Below are positions 28,320 through 40,100 of a stretch of 64,000 bases of DNA, piece by piece. A program made the translations under genes and the position numbers. The notes under the pieces are model-generated. The model did not search any database, had not been told where the DNA came from, and worked only from the letters and a program-made list of their open reading frames with translations. The DNA is from Arachis hypogaea (Eukaryota > Streptophyta > Magnoliopsida > Fabales > Fabaceae): positions 128,863,518 through 128,927,517 of the forward strand of contig NC_092038.1 of assembly GCF_003086295.3 (NCBI RefSeq), read 5' to 3'. Positions within the stretch are counted from its first letter, which is position 1, and every line of letters begins with the position of its first letter.

Positions 28320-28822
28320 TGTTATTTAGAAGATATTAGTTTACATTTTTAAAATGTTTTAATTTAATGTATTGTGAATTTGTTTATTTAATTACTAGAT
28401 TGGGCCTTATGTGTATAGGCTTTAAGGTTTTCTTTGTTTTAACCTAATAAGAGGTTATAAATACCTCCTTAGCTATTGTAGTCATAGTATAGAATGATTT
28501 AGAGGTTTCAAAACCCCCCTTTTGGTTTCGTGATGAAACCATGGTGTGGACAATTGAGATTGAGGAGTCTCTCTCTTTTGCATCGGGGAATTGAGTAGAA
28601 GGTTGAGGAGTCCCTTCTATTCGATTCCCAAACTATGGCGTTGACAAGTTAGGTTGAGGAGTTCCTTTCTTGTTGCGTCAAGAAATTGGGTAGAAAGTAG
28701 AGTGATTCTCTTTATATTCAATTTCAATCTATCCTTATTGTTTCTATTTCAAGTATAATTTATCTTTTTTTTTTATTCAATTTCAATTCTTGTCTTGTTT
28801 ATCCTATTGTTTCTTTATCAAA
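28320..28822 (+). repeat. Possible solo LTR
   Basis: The segment begins TGTTATTTAGAAGATATTAG and has a TATAAATA box-like stretch at about 28457 followed by a leader-like region with internal repeats (GGTTGAGGAGT three times). This resembles a copia-type LTR. No internal region or second LTR is near. The end and target duplication are not certain. Confidence 0.3.
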
Positions 28823-28883
28823 GGTTCAACTGCGAAAAAATAAACTCATATATTAGCAAAACTATTAACAATAATAAACTCAA

Positions 28884-31232
28884 TTACCCACCCTGTTTAA
28901 AGAACACCACTTTTACCTCGCTTAGAGCTTTCATTTTCTTTTTCTTTGAACCATTTGCAATATGTTTTTCCATCTTTGAACCTAGTCTATTTTTGGGACG
29001 TCCTCTTGTTCTCACATTTGGAGGGCTTTGAAGCTCGTTAATAGCTTCCAAGTTAGCATCTTCGTGAGATAACGAATATTTTTTGTTGCTTTTGGCTTTT
29101 TGTTCTTGCATCTCAACCATGTCATTATCATAAGCGCAGTGCATAATCGCAGTGCGCTCCTCGGATTCTGATGCAAATTCACATATATTCTGCAAACAAA
29201 ACACTAATTTGTCAAATCTCTTGCTTCTTGGCTCCAACAGAGGCTCGTCAAGGCTGCTCTTGATGTGTGTGTGTCTCCTCTTTACGTTCTTGCTCCATCG
29301 TTCCAATATGTATCTCGGTGAAACTTTGTTTACTCGTTCAAACCTTAACACGCTTAGTGCGTGACAGCACAATATCCCTCTTGACTCGAATAATAAGCAC
29401 TGCATTTAACTTCAATTCGGTTGTTAGCGTGTCGTATGTAACCGCAAATTTTTTGAATGTTTAGTTGGAAACTTGTTCTACAACTTTATATACCGAATAG
29501 CCTAGAGCAGAGTGCTTTGATCTTGTGATGCAATTCACCTTTTCTCTGAATTGTGCTTGGACTTTCCTAAACTTATCGTGAGTATACACGTGTTAAAACT
29601 AAGCTTCTATTGAGGATTTTATTGCACACAGTATGATGGTATGAAAATCTGCAACATCCGATTCTCTCTCTCTCTTTGCTCCCTCCTTCCTAGGCAATTG
29701 TCGTATTGTTTGATGAATTAGATAAATGAGCTATTCCGTGTAATGAACTTGTTAAAAAAAGCATGTATGTTCTTGCTCTTTTGTATGCTTTTCATCCCAG
29801 CCCATAAAGTAGTGATCGAGATAAACTGGAATTCATATATGACGGTCTTTGAAAAACTATGCAAAAAATGCCTAAATCAGAACTAAGATACACCAAAAAA
29901 CTTGCAATGTACACTTCTACTGCATAATTAAAAAAAAAATATTACCTGAAAACGACTTGTTGTCCTAAAGACCGTACTTCATCAGAAAATCATTCCAATT
30001 CTTATCAAATGATTCTTTCGTAAGAGAGTTCCAAACAACATGGCTCATCTCTTGTTCAAATTCTTGGTGTCTCTTGTAGCCATTTAATTTTCTTGGAATC
30101 TTCTTCATGATTTGCCAAATTCACTACCAGTGAATTGATGTCGGCAAACAAGCCTCGATAGTCCTTTGCATTGATGGCATTGATCGGTGAGAATGCCTTT
30201 CGGAATATTTCTTCTCATGCAACGAAGCCAACATTCAAGTAACCATTTGAATGATTGAATATCCTCATTTTTTCATCAAAGTGCATCCGAGAAGTGTTGA
30301 CTAACCGTGGCGATTCACCCTGGCAAAAGAACAAAAAATCAGATTATACACCTGAATATGACGAAACAGAAAAAATAGTTAAATTCGCCGAAATAATCTC
30401 TCTTTACACCCAAAAATATGCAATGTACACCTCTGCTGCAGATTTAAAAAATAACATTACCTGAACAACATAAACCATAACTAAATATTACCTGTTTTGC
30501 ATTGTAGGTGGTATGAAATAAAATAACATCTCCGAAATACTCACAAGCAGCCCTGCTCCTTGCGTCCGCCCAAAAGGCAATCTTAATCGACTGATCGACC
30601 TCGAGTTTGAGCTCGAAAAAGAAATTCCGATTATTCTCTTTTATTCTTAATAAGTATTTCCCGAATTCTTTTGCATCCTCTAGTTTCAAAACATTCCGCA
30701 CTTCTCTTGTGATGTAATTTCTCACGTATTTTTCGATAAAATTTAACTCCCAGTGACCCCGAACTGCTGCGACAAATGATTTGTATGTTTTGCTTTGTCT
30801 GATTCCAACTTCCTCATTATTTTCTATTGTACGATGCACTGACATTCTTAGTTTCCTGCGTTGTTTAAGCATCTCTACTTGATTTGGACAACAGGAATGT
30901 GAATGATGCAACACGACCTTCGAAATGATCTAAACACCAATGTCCTTCAATATGTATATATAAATTCTTACAGGATAATTTAAACCAGCTGAGGAATTTG
31001 TCTTCTCGATCAGAGATATTTTCGATTTTCATTTCCCCTATCTACTACATGTAATCAATTGGTTCTTAATTTCATTACTCTTCTTATTTGTGCTCCGAAC
31101 TCTTGTAGAAAAACCTGCAGCTTTCGAATAATCTTTGTAGAATTTTGTAGCATCTCCCAACCTTTGGAACACACTCCTCATCAACATCGCACAGAAATTA
31201 AAAAATACACAAAAAAATCCACAATACACCAT
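28884..31232 (-). pseudogene. FAR1/MULE-type transposase gene, broken
   Basis: Minus strand. The N-terminal FAR1 DNA-binding region is at about 31180-31040, with KFYKDYSKAAGFSTRVRS and KNQLITC as landmarks. The middle (30914-30444) contains the MULE pre-core, with CPNQVEMLKQRRKLRMSV and FGDVILFHTTYNAKQ; in this motif Asp of D-TY is replaced by His. The core continues in short broken frames (30300-29450). The C-terminal SWIM zinc finger (ESRGILCCHAL, at about 29385) is followed by a Lys-rich tail ending at 28884. Several stops and shifts lie at 29450-30300. Introns carry repeated TACACC/TGCAATGTACAC sequences. It is likely the transposase of the Mutator-like region that also holds the Ulp1-like gene. 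Confidence 0.7.
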
Positions 31233-31638
31233 ATTAAAAGTTAGGATAAACTATAGAATGCAACAACCATTATTCAATAAGCATCAAATAGAAACTAAAA
31301 TAATTCAACTGTAAAATCTTAAACTATGAACAAACTACATTGTCTAGATTCAAACCTCACCTCACTATTTGATTCGAGTAAAAACAATAATACAAGTCAC
31401 CTCGTTCAATTGAAAAATCAGAACCTGTGAATACACCTAAAATCTCCTTTATTATACCCAAACATGTTTGATTTACCCCAAAAAATATGATATAAAATGG
31501 ACATCAATTTTCATCAGAATAACTACATTACATTCAATTCAAACAATCAACAATGAACAACAATTTTCACAAGTAAGGTTCACAACATTATTCACCTGGA
31601 TAATAAAAAACTATTAACGAAAACATTAATTGGAATTC

Positions 31639-31755
31639 AACCACATCTCAGGCGCCAACGAGCTATACTCAAATGTCATAGTCTCCTCACACTCACCTAA
31701 AAGGTTGCAGGTTTGAGTTTCTTTATCTTCGGTAAAAAAAAAAACCACATCTCAG
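31639..31755 (+). mobile_element. Short tRNA-type SINE with 13-bp target duplication
   Basis: The body, 31652-31742 (about 91 bp), begins GCGCCAACGAGCTATACTCA (A-box-like) and contains GGTTGCAGGTTTGAGTTT (B-box-like). It ends in a run of A. It is flanked by the perfect repeat AACCACATCTCAG at 31639-31651 and 31743-31755. The small size, internal pol III promoter boxes, A-tail and target duplication are classic for a SINE. Confidence 0.85.
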
Positions 31756-31903
31756 ACACTTTATTCGATCTGAATTTGAATCATTCATTATCTTCAAAAT
31801 AATTTCAGAGCTTGATTTAGGAAAAAAGGACTTGTATGGACTTGTATAGTAAAATAACTTGTATGTGAAAAATAATTGATATACAAATATATTATAATAT
31901 AAG

Positions 31904-32056
31904 TTTAATTTTGATGCACTGATCATATATAATGTTTTATATAATTGTGCAATCACATCAGTTTAATTAGATCATATAATCAATATAAAAAATAGTTATT
32001 TTTATTAATATAATATTATATAAAATTATTTTATACTTACTATATATCAAAATTAA
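31904..32056. repeat. MITE, TTTAATTTTGAT family (copy 2)
   Basis: Left end TTTAATTTTGATGCACTGAT; the right end, inverted, is TTTAATTTTGATATATAGTA. The core, read inverted, shares AAAATAACTAT...ATATTGAT with the element at 4021-4190. It lies about 270 bp upstream of the SNI1 start codon, possibly within its promoter. Confidence 0.6.
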
Positions 32057-32324
32057 ATTCTTTAATAATATTATACTAAATAATAAAAAAGCGTATTTAA
32101 TTTATATTTTGTATCTTGTTTCTGTCTCCCAATATCTGTCGGTCTAATGATATATAAGTTTCTAGAATTCTAGTGAAGTGAAGTTTTTTGTTTAGTTTGC
32201 CAATTTTGGCGGGAAGATACACAAACCATTGATTTCTAAATTTTATTTAATGCTATTGAAATTTTGAAATTGACACAGAAAAATTCGATAGTTTTGTTGT
32301 TTTTTGGCCAGAGAGGAAAAGAAA
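32057..32324 (+). promoter_or_regulatory. Probable SNI1 promoter and 5' leader
   Basis: Non-coding stretch between a MITE and the SNI1 ATG. It includes a TTTGGCGGGAA motif at about 32204-32214 that matches an E2F-type site (TTTSGCGC/SSCGGGAA-like). This is suggestive because SNI1 acts in DNA-damage pathways, but it is an inference from one short motif. Confidence 0.35.
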
Positions 32325-35300
32325 ATGGAGAACCCTAGCAACATGAGCAGTGGAAGATTGAACAGAGGCGGTGAGGGAGGGATAGGAATGGAAGATAGCA
32401 TGTTGGCCATGCTTGATGCCTCCGAAGCTCATGATGCCTTCGATGATCGTAAGATTCGTAACCATCACAGTAAATTTTTTTTTTTCCGAATAATTTTTCT
32501 GTTTGATTCTTCTTTCCATGTTCACTTGATCCTTCATTGAGTTCGCGCTCACTTAGAAAATCCATGTGTTTAAACTGGGTTTCGGTCATAGAAAAGTTTC
32601 TGTGTCTGTTCATTCTTAGGGTTCATAATACATGCAGGGATTGCTTTTCTGGATGCTGTGCGTGCTTCTTCAATTATTCAAAAACACCGAAAGCTTCCCA
32701 CTGGGTAAGTTGCTTGAAAGTGTAAGGTGTATTTTGTTGTAATGTGTCTACTTGTGTGTTGAGCTTTATTTTTTGTTTTTGTGTTTTTTTGTTTTTTTGT
32801 TTTTTTGTTTTTGTTTTGTGAAGAAAAATCTTTAGGGCAATCTTCCGTATGCTGAGGACTGGGAAGTCTTTAGAGGTGATAATGGCGAGTTATAAGCTGC
32901 TGCTTGATTTAGACAAGGTATTTGACTGTCACATGATATTCCTGCTTTATATTTGTAGTCCTCAATATAACTGATACTTTCAATTTTGTAAATTCTTTGT
33001 GGGTTTAGCACTTCCCTCGTGTGTATTCAACCGGCAATGATAATTCGAAATCATCTGCTAATTCTCCATCAAAATTGGTTGTCGCTGAAAAGGTACAAAT
33101 GGCTATGAATCATCTCATCTATTGTTTTCTTTCATTCTAGGTAAATTTAATTCCAAATATAGGATGCTAATTGAACTTACAAATGCAAAATACTTCTTGG
33201 TAGGCATGGTCTCCCCTTCTTGTGTTCCAGGATAATGCCAATTCTGTTGGTGAAGAAAGTAAAAAACAGCCTGATCAACCTCTTGAACCCTCTGTGAGTT
33301 GGTTTCTTCTTCACTAGTTGTTGTTTTCACTACTTGTAACAGTTTTAACTGTGTTGATGTATTTTATTTTTATCCTAACCTTTCCATGAAAAAAATTATT
33401 ACTCTTATACAGCAACATATTTTCCCGTAACTTCTTTTGAGATGTTTGTATTGCCTACCTGATTCTTTTTATCCAAATTTATGAGAAGCTACTTTTGGAT
33501 ATGCATGTACGAAATTGCAGATGATGAAATAACCAGTGATACATTTTATTGCATAAGTCCGTTGACGTGTTTCATAGAAATGCATGCTAGCTATCTGATT
33601 CTGCTCCTTTAATGTGAATAAGTCATATTAATCTGTTGTGTTGCACAATATTTCGTAGCAGGCAGAGATAATTTTGTTGTAGATATAAAATCATTGCAAC
33701 TAAATGAACTTATTTCTGTTTGTTTTCAACTTAGATTTTTAAAATTTCAGCTTCTCTGAGGTTTCCATGGTGTCTTTCCACTAAATTGCAATTTGATATC
33801 GAATTCTTGAGCTCATTTCGCTCTTCATTTTTCTTTACCAACCTTAGAGCTTTCATGATCTGATTGAAGAGCTTGCCGAACTTTCATCTGAGACTGAATT
33901 TCAAGCATCAAACATGAAGGTTAGTTCACCAACATTGTATGTTCTGTTCTAGAATATGTGAATACTTGTCTAACGTTGGGTATGTGATAAAATTCCAGCT
34001 GTTGCTATTCCATGTAGTCAACTTTTTAGCTATATTTTCCATTTACACAAGTCTTCCCTACTGTTTGTGTATATATTTTAAGCTTTAATTCATAAGGGTA
34101 CAAATTAAGTATAATTTTTCATAAAGATAAACGATATTTGCGTTCTATATGTTAAGCTTTTAATTCATAATGTTACAAACTAAGTGCAATTTTTCAACAG
34201 GAAATAAAAGTTACTAGTGTTATTTCTTGGTGTAATCTCCTTGCAGGCATTGCAGAACATGTTACTCTTTCAATATCTTGTCGTTGTTCTTGAAGGCGAT
34301 TTTCTACCACGTAACGGTGTGTATGAAGTTGCACTCATCTGTGTTGCAGCTGTACTTTAGCCTACTTTTTATATTCTATGTAATGTTTTCTTGCAGCAAC
34401 CATGAACTGGAACATGCAGAGGGAGTCTATGCTCAATATTTTACTGGTATTTGTTTATTATTACACCAAAAGCACTGGAGGACTTTATCTACTAAACAAT
34501 AAAAAATAACCATATTGATCAACATGCTAAGTAAATGAATACCAGTAGTCTTCATTCCATATGTCCTGTTGTTGAGATCTTATTTTCTCTTGATCCATCT
34601 CCTTGAGAGATTTGTTTCTTGATCATAGTTGCTTTTGCAGGGATCTAGGAAAATAAACTACAAAAGCATGATGCAGGACTGCTTAATAGTTTTTTGTCAA
34701 CTATCTCAACTTCAAAATGAACTCAGTAACCATCTAGAGATTCAAAAGAGTACTGAATCTCAGTTATCCAAACACTTTCATACTGCACTATCTTTTGCTT
34801 TACATGAAGTAGTGAAGAACACCTGTGTCTCTATGGATAAGTTTTTTGTTATGGTAAGTTTCTGAAAAGATTATGTATTTGAAGTTCAAACAACTTATTA
34901 TTTTTTTTTATTAATATTCTGGATTATTTTAGATTATGGACCTTGATATATCAAGGAAGAAAGCAGATCTTGAAGGCCACACAACAAGAGCAGATGGTCT
35001 GAGGTAGTTGTTTCAAGTAATTATGTTTCTCTAGGTTCCTTTCAATTGATTTTTCATTTTTACTCAATGCTTCTGGCTAAAATATGTCTGACATCCTATT
35101 TTGGTGCAGAAAACCTTTGATGGACATACTTTTAGATCAACTAGCTTACAGCATAGATACCGTCCCCGTATTTCTTAAGGTTGAGCGTGAATATTGTCTC
35201 TCTGCTCCTCTCACCCTTTTTGCAAATAACTGTCTGTACAGGATTATCCCTTTCCTTTTGAAACATTTTCTTCTAGTTATATTAATCAAGAAGCAAAATA

Positions 35301-36795
35301 AATCTCACTATATAATATTTACATAGTATTGATGACATGACAGTTATGTTATGGCTAATAGTTCTGTTTTTACTGAGCGTGATTGCAGACCTTCAGTGAA
35401 CCAAAATGGAAACTGGAAATAGTTGTGCAGTACCTGTGGAAATACATGACTAAGGTAATCAGCAGCTAGATTGTTTGAAAATGTACTTGCTTAACATTAT
35501 GTATTGTTACTTTTGAAATGGAGCCTCAACGGATAGTAAGCTACAGGTTTCATAATCTCTATTTAATTTTGTATGTTTTATGCATAATTGCAGCCTTCTG
35601 CTCGCACTCGAAAGTCAAATGGCTCTCCTGAGGATGCCACATTTGAAGTGGCTTTGAAATGCATCTCAAATAAAACTGGCACTAAAAGCATTACTAAAAA
35701 AATTGGTCCAGATGTAATGCAGTTCCTTTTGGCTTTTGGTTTTCAGGTACCGGTCTTTATTCAATGAGTCGAAGCACCATATATATTTTTTTGAATGACA
35801 AAGCTTTTAATAAACCTTTTGAGATAAAAGTACAAAGCTTTAGGAGTTAAACCCTCCTAAAGGTGAAATGAAGAGAAAGAACACAGCAATGAAAGGCAAA
35901 CCAACCTGTTCTGCATATACATAACTTCTTAATCATGAGTGTTGGATGATGGCTAGTTTGGTATCTTTAAACCTCATGGGACTAAGGACTAGCTAGAGAT
36001 TTTATCCATTTTTCTAATATGAAGCATTGTCTTTTTTGCCCTCAGGAAGTAGAAGTATGTTCTCAACTATCCCAAATAACTGTATGAGGAGCTTCTAAAT
36101 TAGTTCTTTCTTTTTTTCAATAAAAAAGGGTTTTATTTGCTTTCAGGCGCGATTATCAATACTGTCAGAAGGAAATGCAGAAGGAGGAGTCAGTGCTCTT
36201 GCAGACTTGTGTCAGATGTTTATCTCTGCTTTTGAAAGTTTGAGAAGCACAAATGAGTAAGGGCACAATTTCTCAGGACTTTAATCTTACACTATTCTTG
36301 CTTGCTTATAGTTGCATTATCTGGGAGATGACTACGTAACAAAACTCTTATTTATTTAGGGGGCACATGTTAAGTTTACAACTTAAGAAAGTTTTTATTG
36401 AAAATATAAAAAATTTAAGTTTCCAATGCATTTGTTTTGCATTCATTAAATGAAAACATTTAAAGTTTTCAACCAATGGTAAGCTTATCATGTGCCCGTA
36501 AAGCACATGTTAGCTAAACCCATTTATTTAATGTAAAAAAAATGATTGCGAGTGCTAATGGTATGTGAAACCATGTCAATTTGAGTATCCTTCCATGTTG
36601 GAGTATTGATATACTTCAAAATTTGATTAAATATCCTATAAAAATCCATGATTTATTTAGTAACCCAAGATCCATAATTTTAGTATCTTGACAATTTTCT
36701 GATTTTATCTATCATGGTTTAGATCTATGGAGATTTTCTCGATTGGGAAAGAAGCACTATTTACTGCGGCAACTATTATCTCCATGAAATCATAG
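32325..36795 (+). CDS. SNI1: SNI1, suppressor of NPR1 / SMC5-6-linked repressor
   Basis: Nuclear helical-repeat protein known in Arabidopsis as a negative regulator of systemic acquired resistance and a partner of the SMC5/6 DNA-repair complex. Exons: 32325-32448, 32638-32704, 32836-32917, 33009-33092, 33231-33293, 33848-33919, 34247-34316, 34397-34446, 34641-34853, 34933-35003, 35110-35179, 35389-35454, 35594-35746, 36147-36256 and 36723-36795. They total 1368 nt, 455 aa, close to the family length. Landmarks: AFLDAVRASSI near residue 45, FSEPKWKLEIVVQYLWKYM, KSITKKIGPDVMQFLLAFGF and the terminal IGKEALFTAATIISMKS. All junctions are GT-AG and in phase. An upstream TTG extends the frame, but the ATG at 32325 is the first Met. 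A MITE sits in intron 14. It is convergent with the peroxidase gene. Confidence 0.92.
36359..36521. repeat. MITE in intron 14 of SNI1
   Basis: A 163-bp element flanked by the direct repeat ATTTATTTA at 36350-36358 and 36522-36530. The inner inverted ends are GGGCACATGTTAAG and, inverted, GGGCACATGATAAG. The right end also has an extra GGGTTTAGCTAACATGTG-type tail that the left lacks. The 8-9 bp duplication fits hAT or Mutator derivation. Confidence 0.65.
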
Positions 36796-37122
36796 GATGG
36801 AAATAACTGTCGACTTTATCAAATTATTCTGTCCTACAAGTAAGATCAACTCCTTTTGTTACCTTACAGTAATTGCAGGTTTCCTTTTATTTAATTTTTC
36901 TTTTGTCTTTACTTTACTCTGATTGGAATTAATCAATTCTCCAAAGTAATTAAGTTGAATCCACCAAGACACGAAGTTACAAATAATAATGTCATCCCAA
37001 CTATTGCATACATAACTGCACATAAACAATGAATTACTTAAACATGAACTTAATAAAAGATACATTGAAGTCACTTGTCCAGTTATGAATGCAAGAATTG
37101 TGTCAATCCCATCTCCCAATCT
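36796..37122. other. Short spacer between convergent SNI1 and peroxidase genes
   Basis: 327 bp separate the two stop codons. The 3' untranslated regions of both genes must lie here and may overlap. No clear poly(A) signal was assigned. Confidence 0.6.
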
Positions 37123-40100
37123 TCATGCATGCATGCTGCAGTCTCTTCTCTTCTCTCCATGCTTTTTCCCTCTCTTCACTCCCACCAAACTCAGTCTATC
37201 CATGGCAGCTGCAAAAGCTTGAAAAAACTTGTTCTTATCATTTGCAAACTCTTGAACCAAAGGCTTGGTTCTTGGGTCCAAAACCAAAGCCTGGTCGGAA
37301 GCTAACAACCCCATCTTCTTCTGCAAGTTACCATAATATGCTTGGTCAAATACAAATGGTGTAGTTGCATCAAATGGGGCAACAATGTCCAAGTTTCCAC
37401 CATAGTTAGGGCAATACATTCTCAGTGCATTGAGGAGTTTGGGGTCAACGTTTGGGTCTGGTTGACCGTTGCCCTTGTAATTGTATAGCCTTTTCACAAA
37501 GTGCTTGCAGTGTGCAAAACCTATTGAGTGGGCACCAGAGAGAGCAACCATGTCTTGTATGGTTAAGCCTTTTGAGTTGAAGAGCTTGATGAGCTGATCA
37601 ACGGTGTAGTTTGCATGAGGGATGTTGGGTTCCACCCTTGATGCCATTGATATCCTCCCATCCCATCTTCCCTTCTTCACTTGGTAGTATGGTCCCCCTA
37701 CCTGTGCCACCAGTTACACAATAAATAGTCATTAATTGTGATGGAAAAATATTATATGCATTATTTTTGTATACACTTCATGTGTATACTTTTTACTTTT
37801 GTATTAAAAGTGATTGATAAAAAGTGAAAAAAAGATTAAAAAAAAAATTGTATTTTGTACCATAAAACGAAGGGGTGCATGTAGTGTATCAAAAAGTGGT
37901 ACAAATATGATTTCTGAGACCAAGATGTATTATCTGTATTGATTCTTTTCATAGATTTTTCTATTATTAGATATAGTGTATCACTATTTGGAGTCTCATA
38001 GTCATAGATGTGTGTTGAGTTCGTGTTAAAGGAAAAGTATATAACATTTTTCATTGTAATTTTTGCGATTCATACCTTTCGATGATAGTGTATTATTGAA
38101 TATTACCAGTTGGCTTTCTTAAACTCAAGCTGTTACAGTAGTTGTAAATTTTTATTAAGACTAATATGTACGTTTAGTTGATTTAGAAAAGGAATTATTT
38201 TGCACTCTTAACTAGAAAGGCTGAGATTTATTCCATTGAAATGGATAGGCTACCATATCGTTTCATTAAATCTAATTAGAAATTCGATTGAACTGACATG
38301 TTAGTTTAATGGTTAGTTCACTAGTTTACAAGTATCGGATGTTCGAATTTCGTTTTATGCATGTAGTAATTCATTGGTCAAATGATAAATCCTTAAATAG
38401 AGTTTAAATTTGTGATAAATTAGTCTTTGATATGTCACATTGGGAGATATCGTTTAAAAAAAATCTTTGACTAAACATAAATTGAAATTAAATTATTCAG
38501 TACTTTTAAGCACAAGGCTCCAACGTGTGTAAATCTGACATCTCATAGACAAGGACAATATTAAGTTATAATAATTTAGACTCAAGGTTTAAGAAGCTTT
38601 GCTTAGCGTGTGTATATATAAAATTTGACGGGAAGTCGGGAAGTACAAAAGTTATGGATATCATAAAAACAATAATGTTATGTTTATAAAAAATATTAGT
38701 TATTTGTATAAAATATAAATATATAATAATCAATTTAGTAGTTAATTTTTTAACTACACTTAACATTTTTATGAAACAAACTTAAAAGTTGACTCACGCT
38801 GCTAAATCTTTGTATATGAAAGTGGTCACCCTGCTCATGTCACTATAAAACTACAGTTAACAATATTGAAAAAAGACATTAGATTCTTATGTATTAACCG
38901 TTACCGTTTGATTATTATTAAGATCAATTTGTCTGTTTCCTAGATATAAATACTAAGAGTGCCTTTAATTTGTATTTTCATTTTCAGAGAACTTTATTTT
39001 TAGATTTTGTGAAAAAAGAATAATAATAATAAGAAAAATTTGTTTTTCTATTTTCATTTTTTATTTTATTATTTTCCTTATAAAACCTTAAAAATTGAAA
39101 ACTTTTAAAAACAAAAATACAAACCAAACTCATCCTAAGTTACTTTGAATATCCCAAATCTAGGCCAGTCAGTACCAAAATACCTAACCCATTTTGTGTC
39201 TTTTCCAGCGGATAAATTAGCTAATCGAAAGAGAATTTTATTCAACATAACTGCTACCTTTTTTGTCTTTATTTAGGAAGGAAAAAATGGGCTTTTTCTT
39301 TTAGTTTGTCTGGTAAAATAAAATAAAAAGCTGTTCCAAAGCAATGCAACTTTTTCAAATATACATCTATTGTCATAAAAACTGGCAAACACAAAAGCTG
39401 CAATATATTCTAGGACTCCTTTTTGTTTACTAAGTTCTGTAAGACCACAATGCTTAAAATTTTAGGTCTATAATTTAATTTTTAACCCTTTTCATTATTA
39501 GTATTTCCCAAATTTTAACCAAGTTGGGTTGGTTTAGTGGTTAGTTCACTAGTCCGCTCAGTATCGCGACGGATTAGTGCTTGGCCTGTGACCGTGGAAA
39601 ACCAAAAAAAAAGTATTTCCCAAATTTTCTGTTATTCAATTAGGGGGAACAAGAAGTTTTTCTTTAGAACACTTTTCTTCATAAACGGTTTGGATGTAAA
39701 TCTACTAGAAAGAAACTAAGAAGCACTTAGAGAAAGGAGAAGAAAATTTCATTATCCATTATATAACCACTATATTGATTTCTCTAATATCAAATAAGCC
39801 TATTCTTCATGCCATTTCTATGCAAAATTTTCTTGACCTTATGAAAGAGAATAGTTTGCAAAGTGGCCACACTTGAAGAAAAACAAAGGAAGATTATAGA
39901 AGAAGAAAAAAGAATGTAGTAATCAAGTATTTTTATTAACTGAAACGAAGAAATGATTACTTACCAAGTGCACATAATCTCTTGCAGCAATTGCAAGAAT
40001 GTCTGCACATGAAACTACACCAGGACATTTTCTCTCCACTGCTTCCTTAGCCTTCATCACGGTCTCAAAACCTTCCACTCTCAATTCTCTAGTAACCTCT

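Larger units (their letters stand above)
15880..31600. mobile_element. Mutator-like region carrying Ulp1-type and FAR1-type genes
   Basis: Two convergent pseudogenes, an Ulp1-type peptidase (plus, 16827-27574) and a FAR1/MULE transposase (minus, 31232-28884), appear to be the payload and engine of one Mutator-like element. This resembles Ulp1-carrying MULEs known in plants (Kaonashi-type). Support: they face each other with only about 1.3 kb between their ends, and their introns share an unusual 'GGTGTAT' motif read in the sense direction of each gene. Terminal inverted repeats and the 9-bp target duplication could not be located, so the limits are estimates. A gypsy element (17546-25375) and possibly a solo LTR (28320) inserted later. 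Two neighbouring independent elements cannot be excluded. Confidence 0.45.

Noticed and set aside
39517..39611. tRNA-like sequence (GTTGGTTTAGTGGTTAGTTC)
   Set aside because: No cloverleaf or anticodon arm; flanking target repeats and an A-tail show a SINE instead of a tRNA gene.
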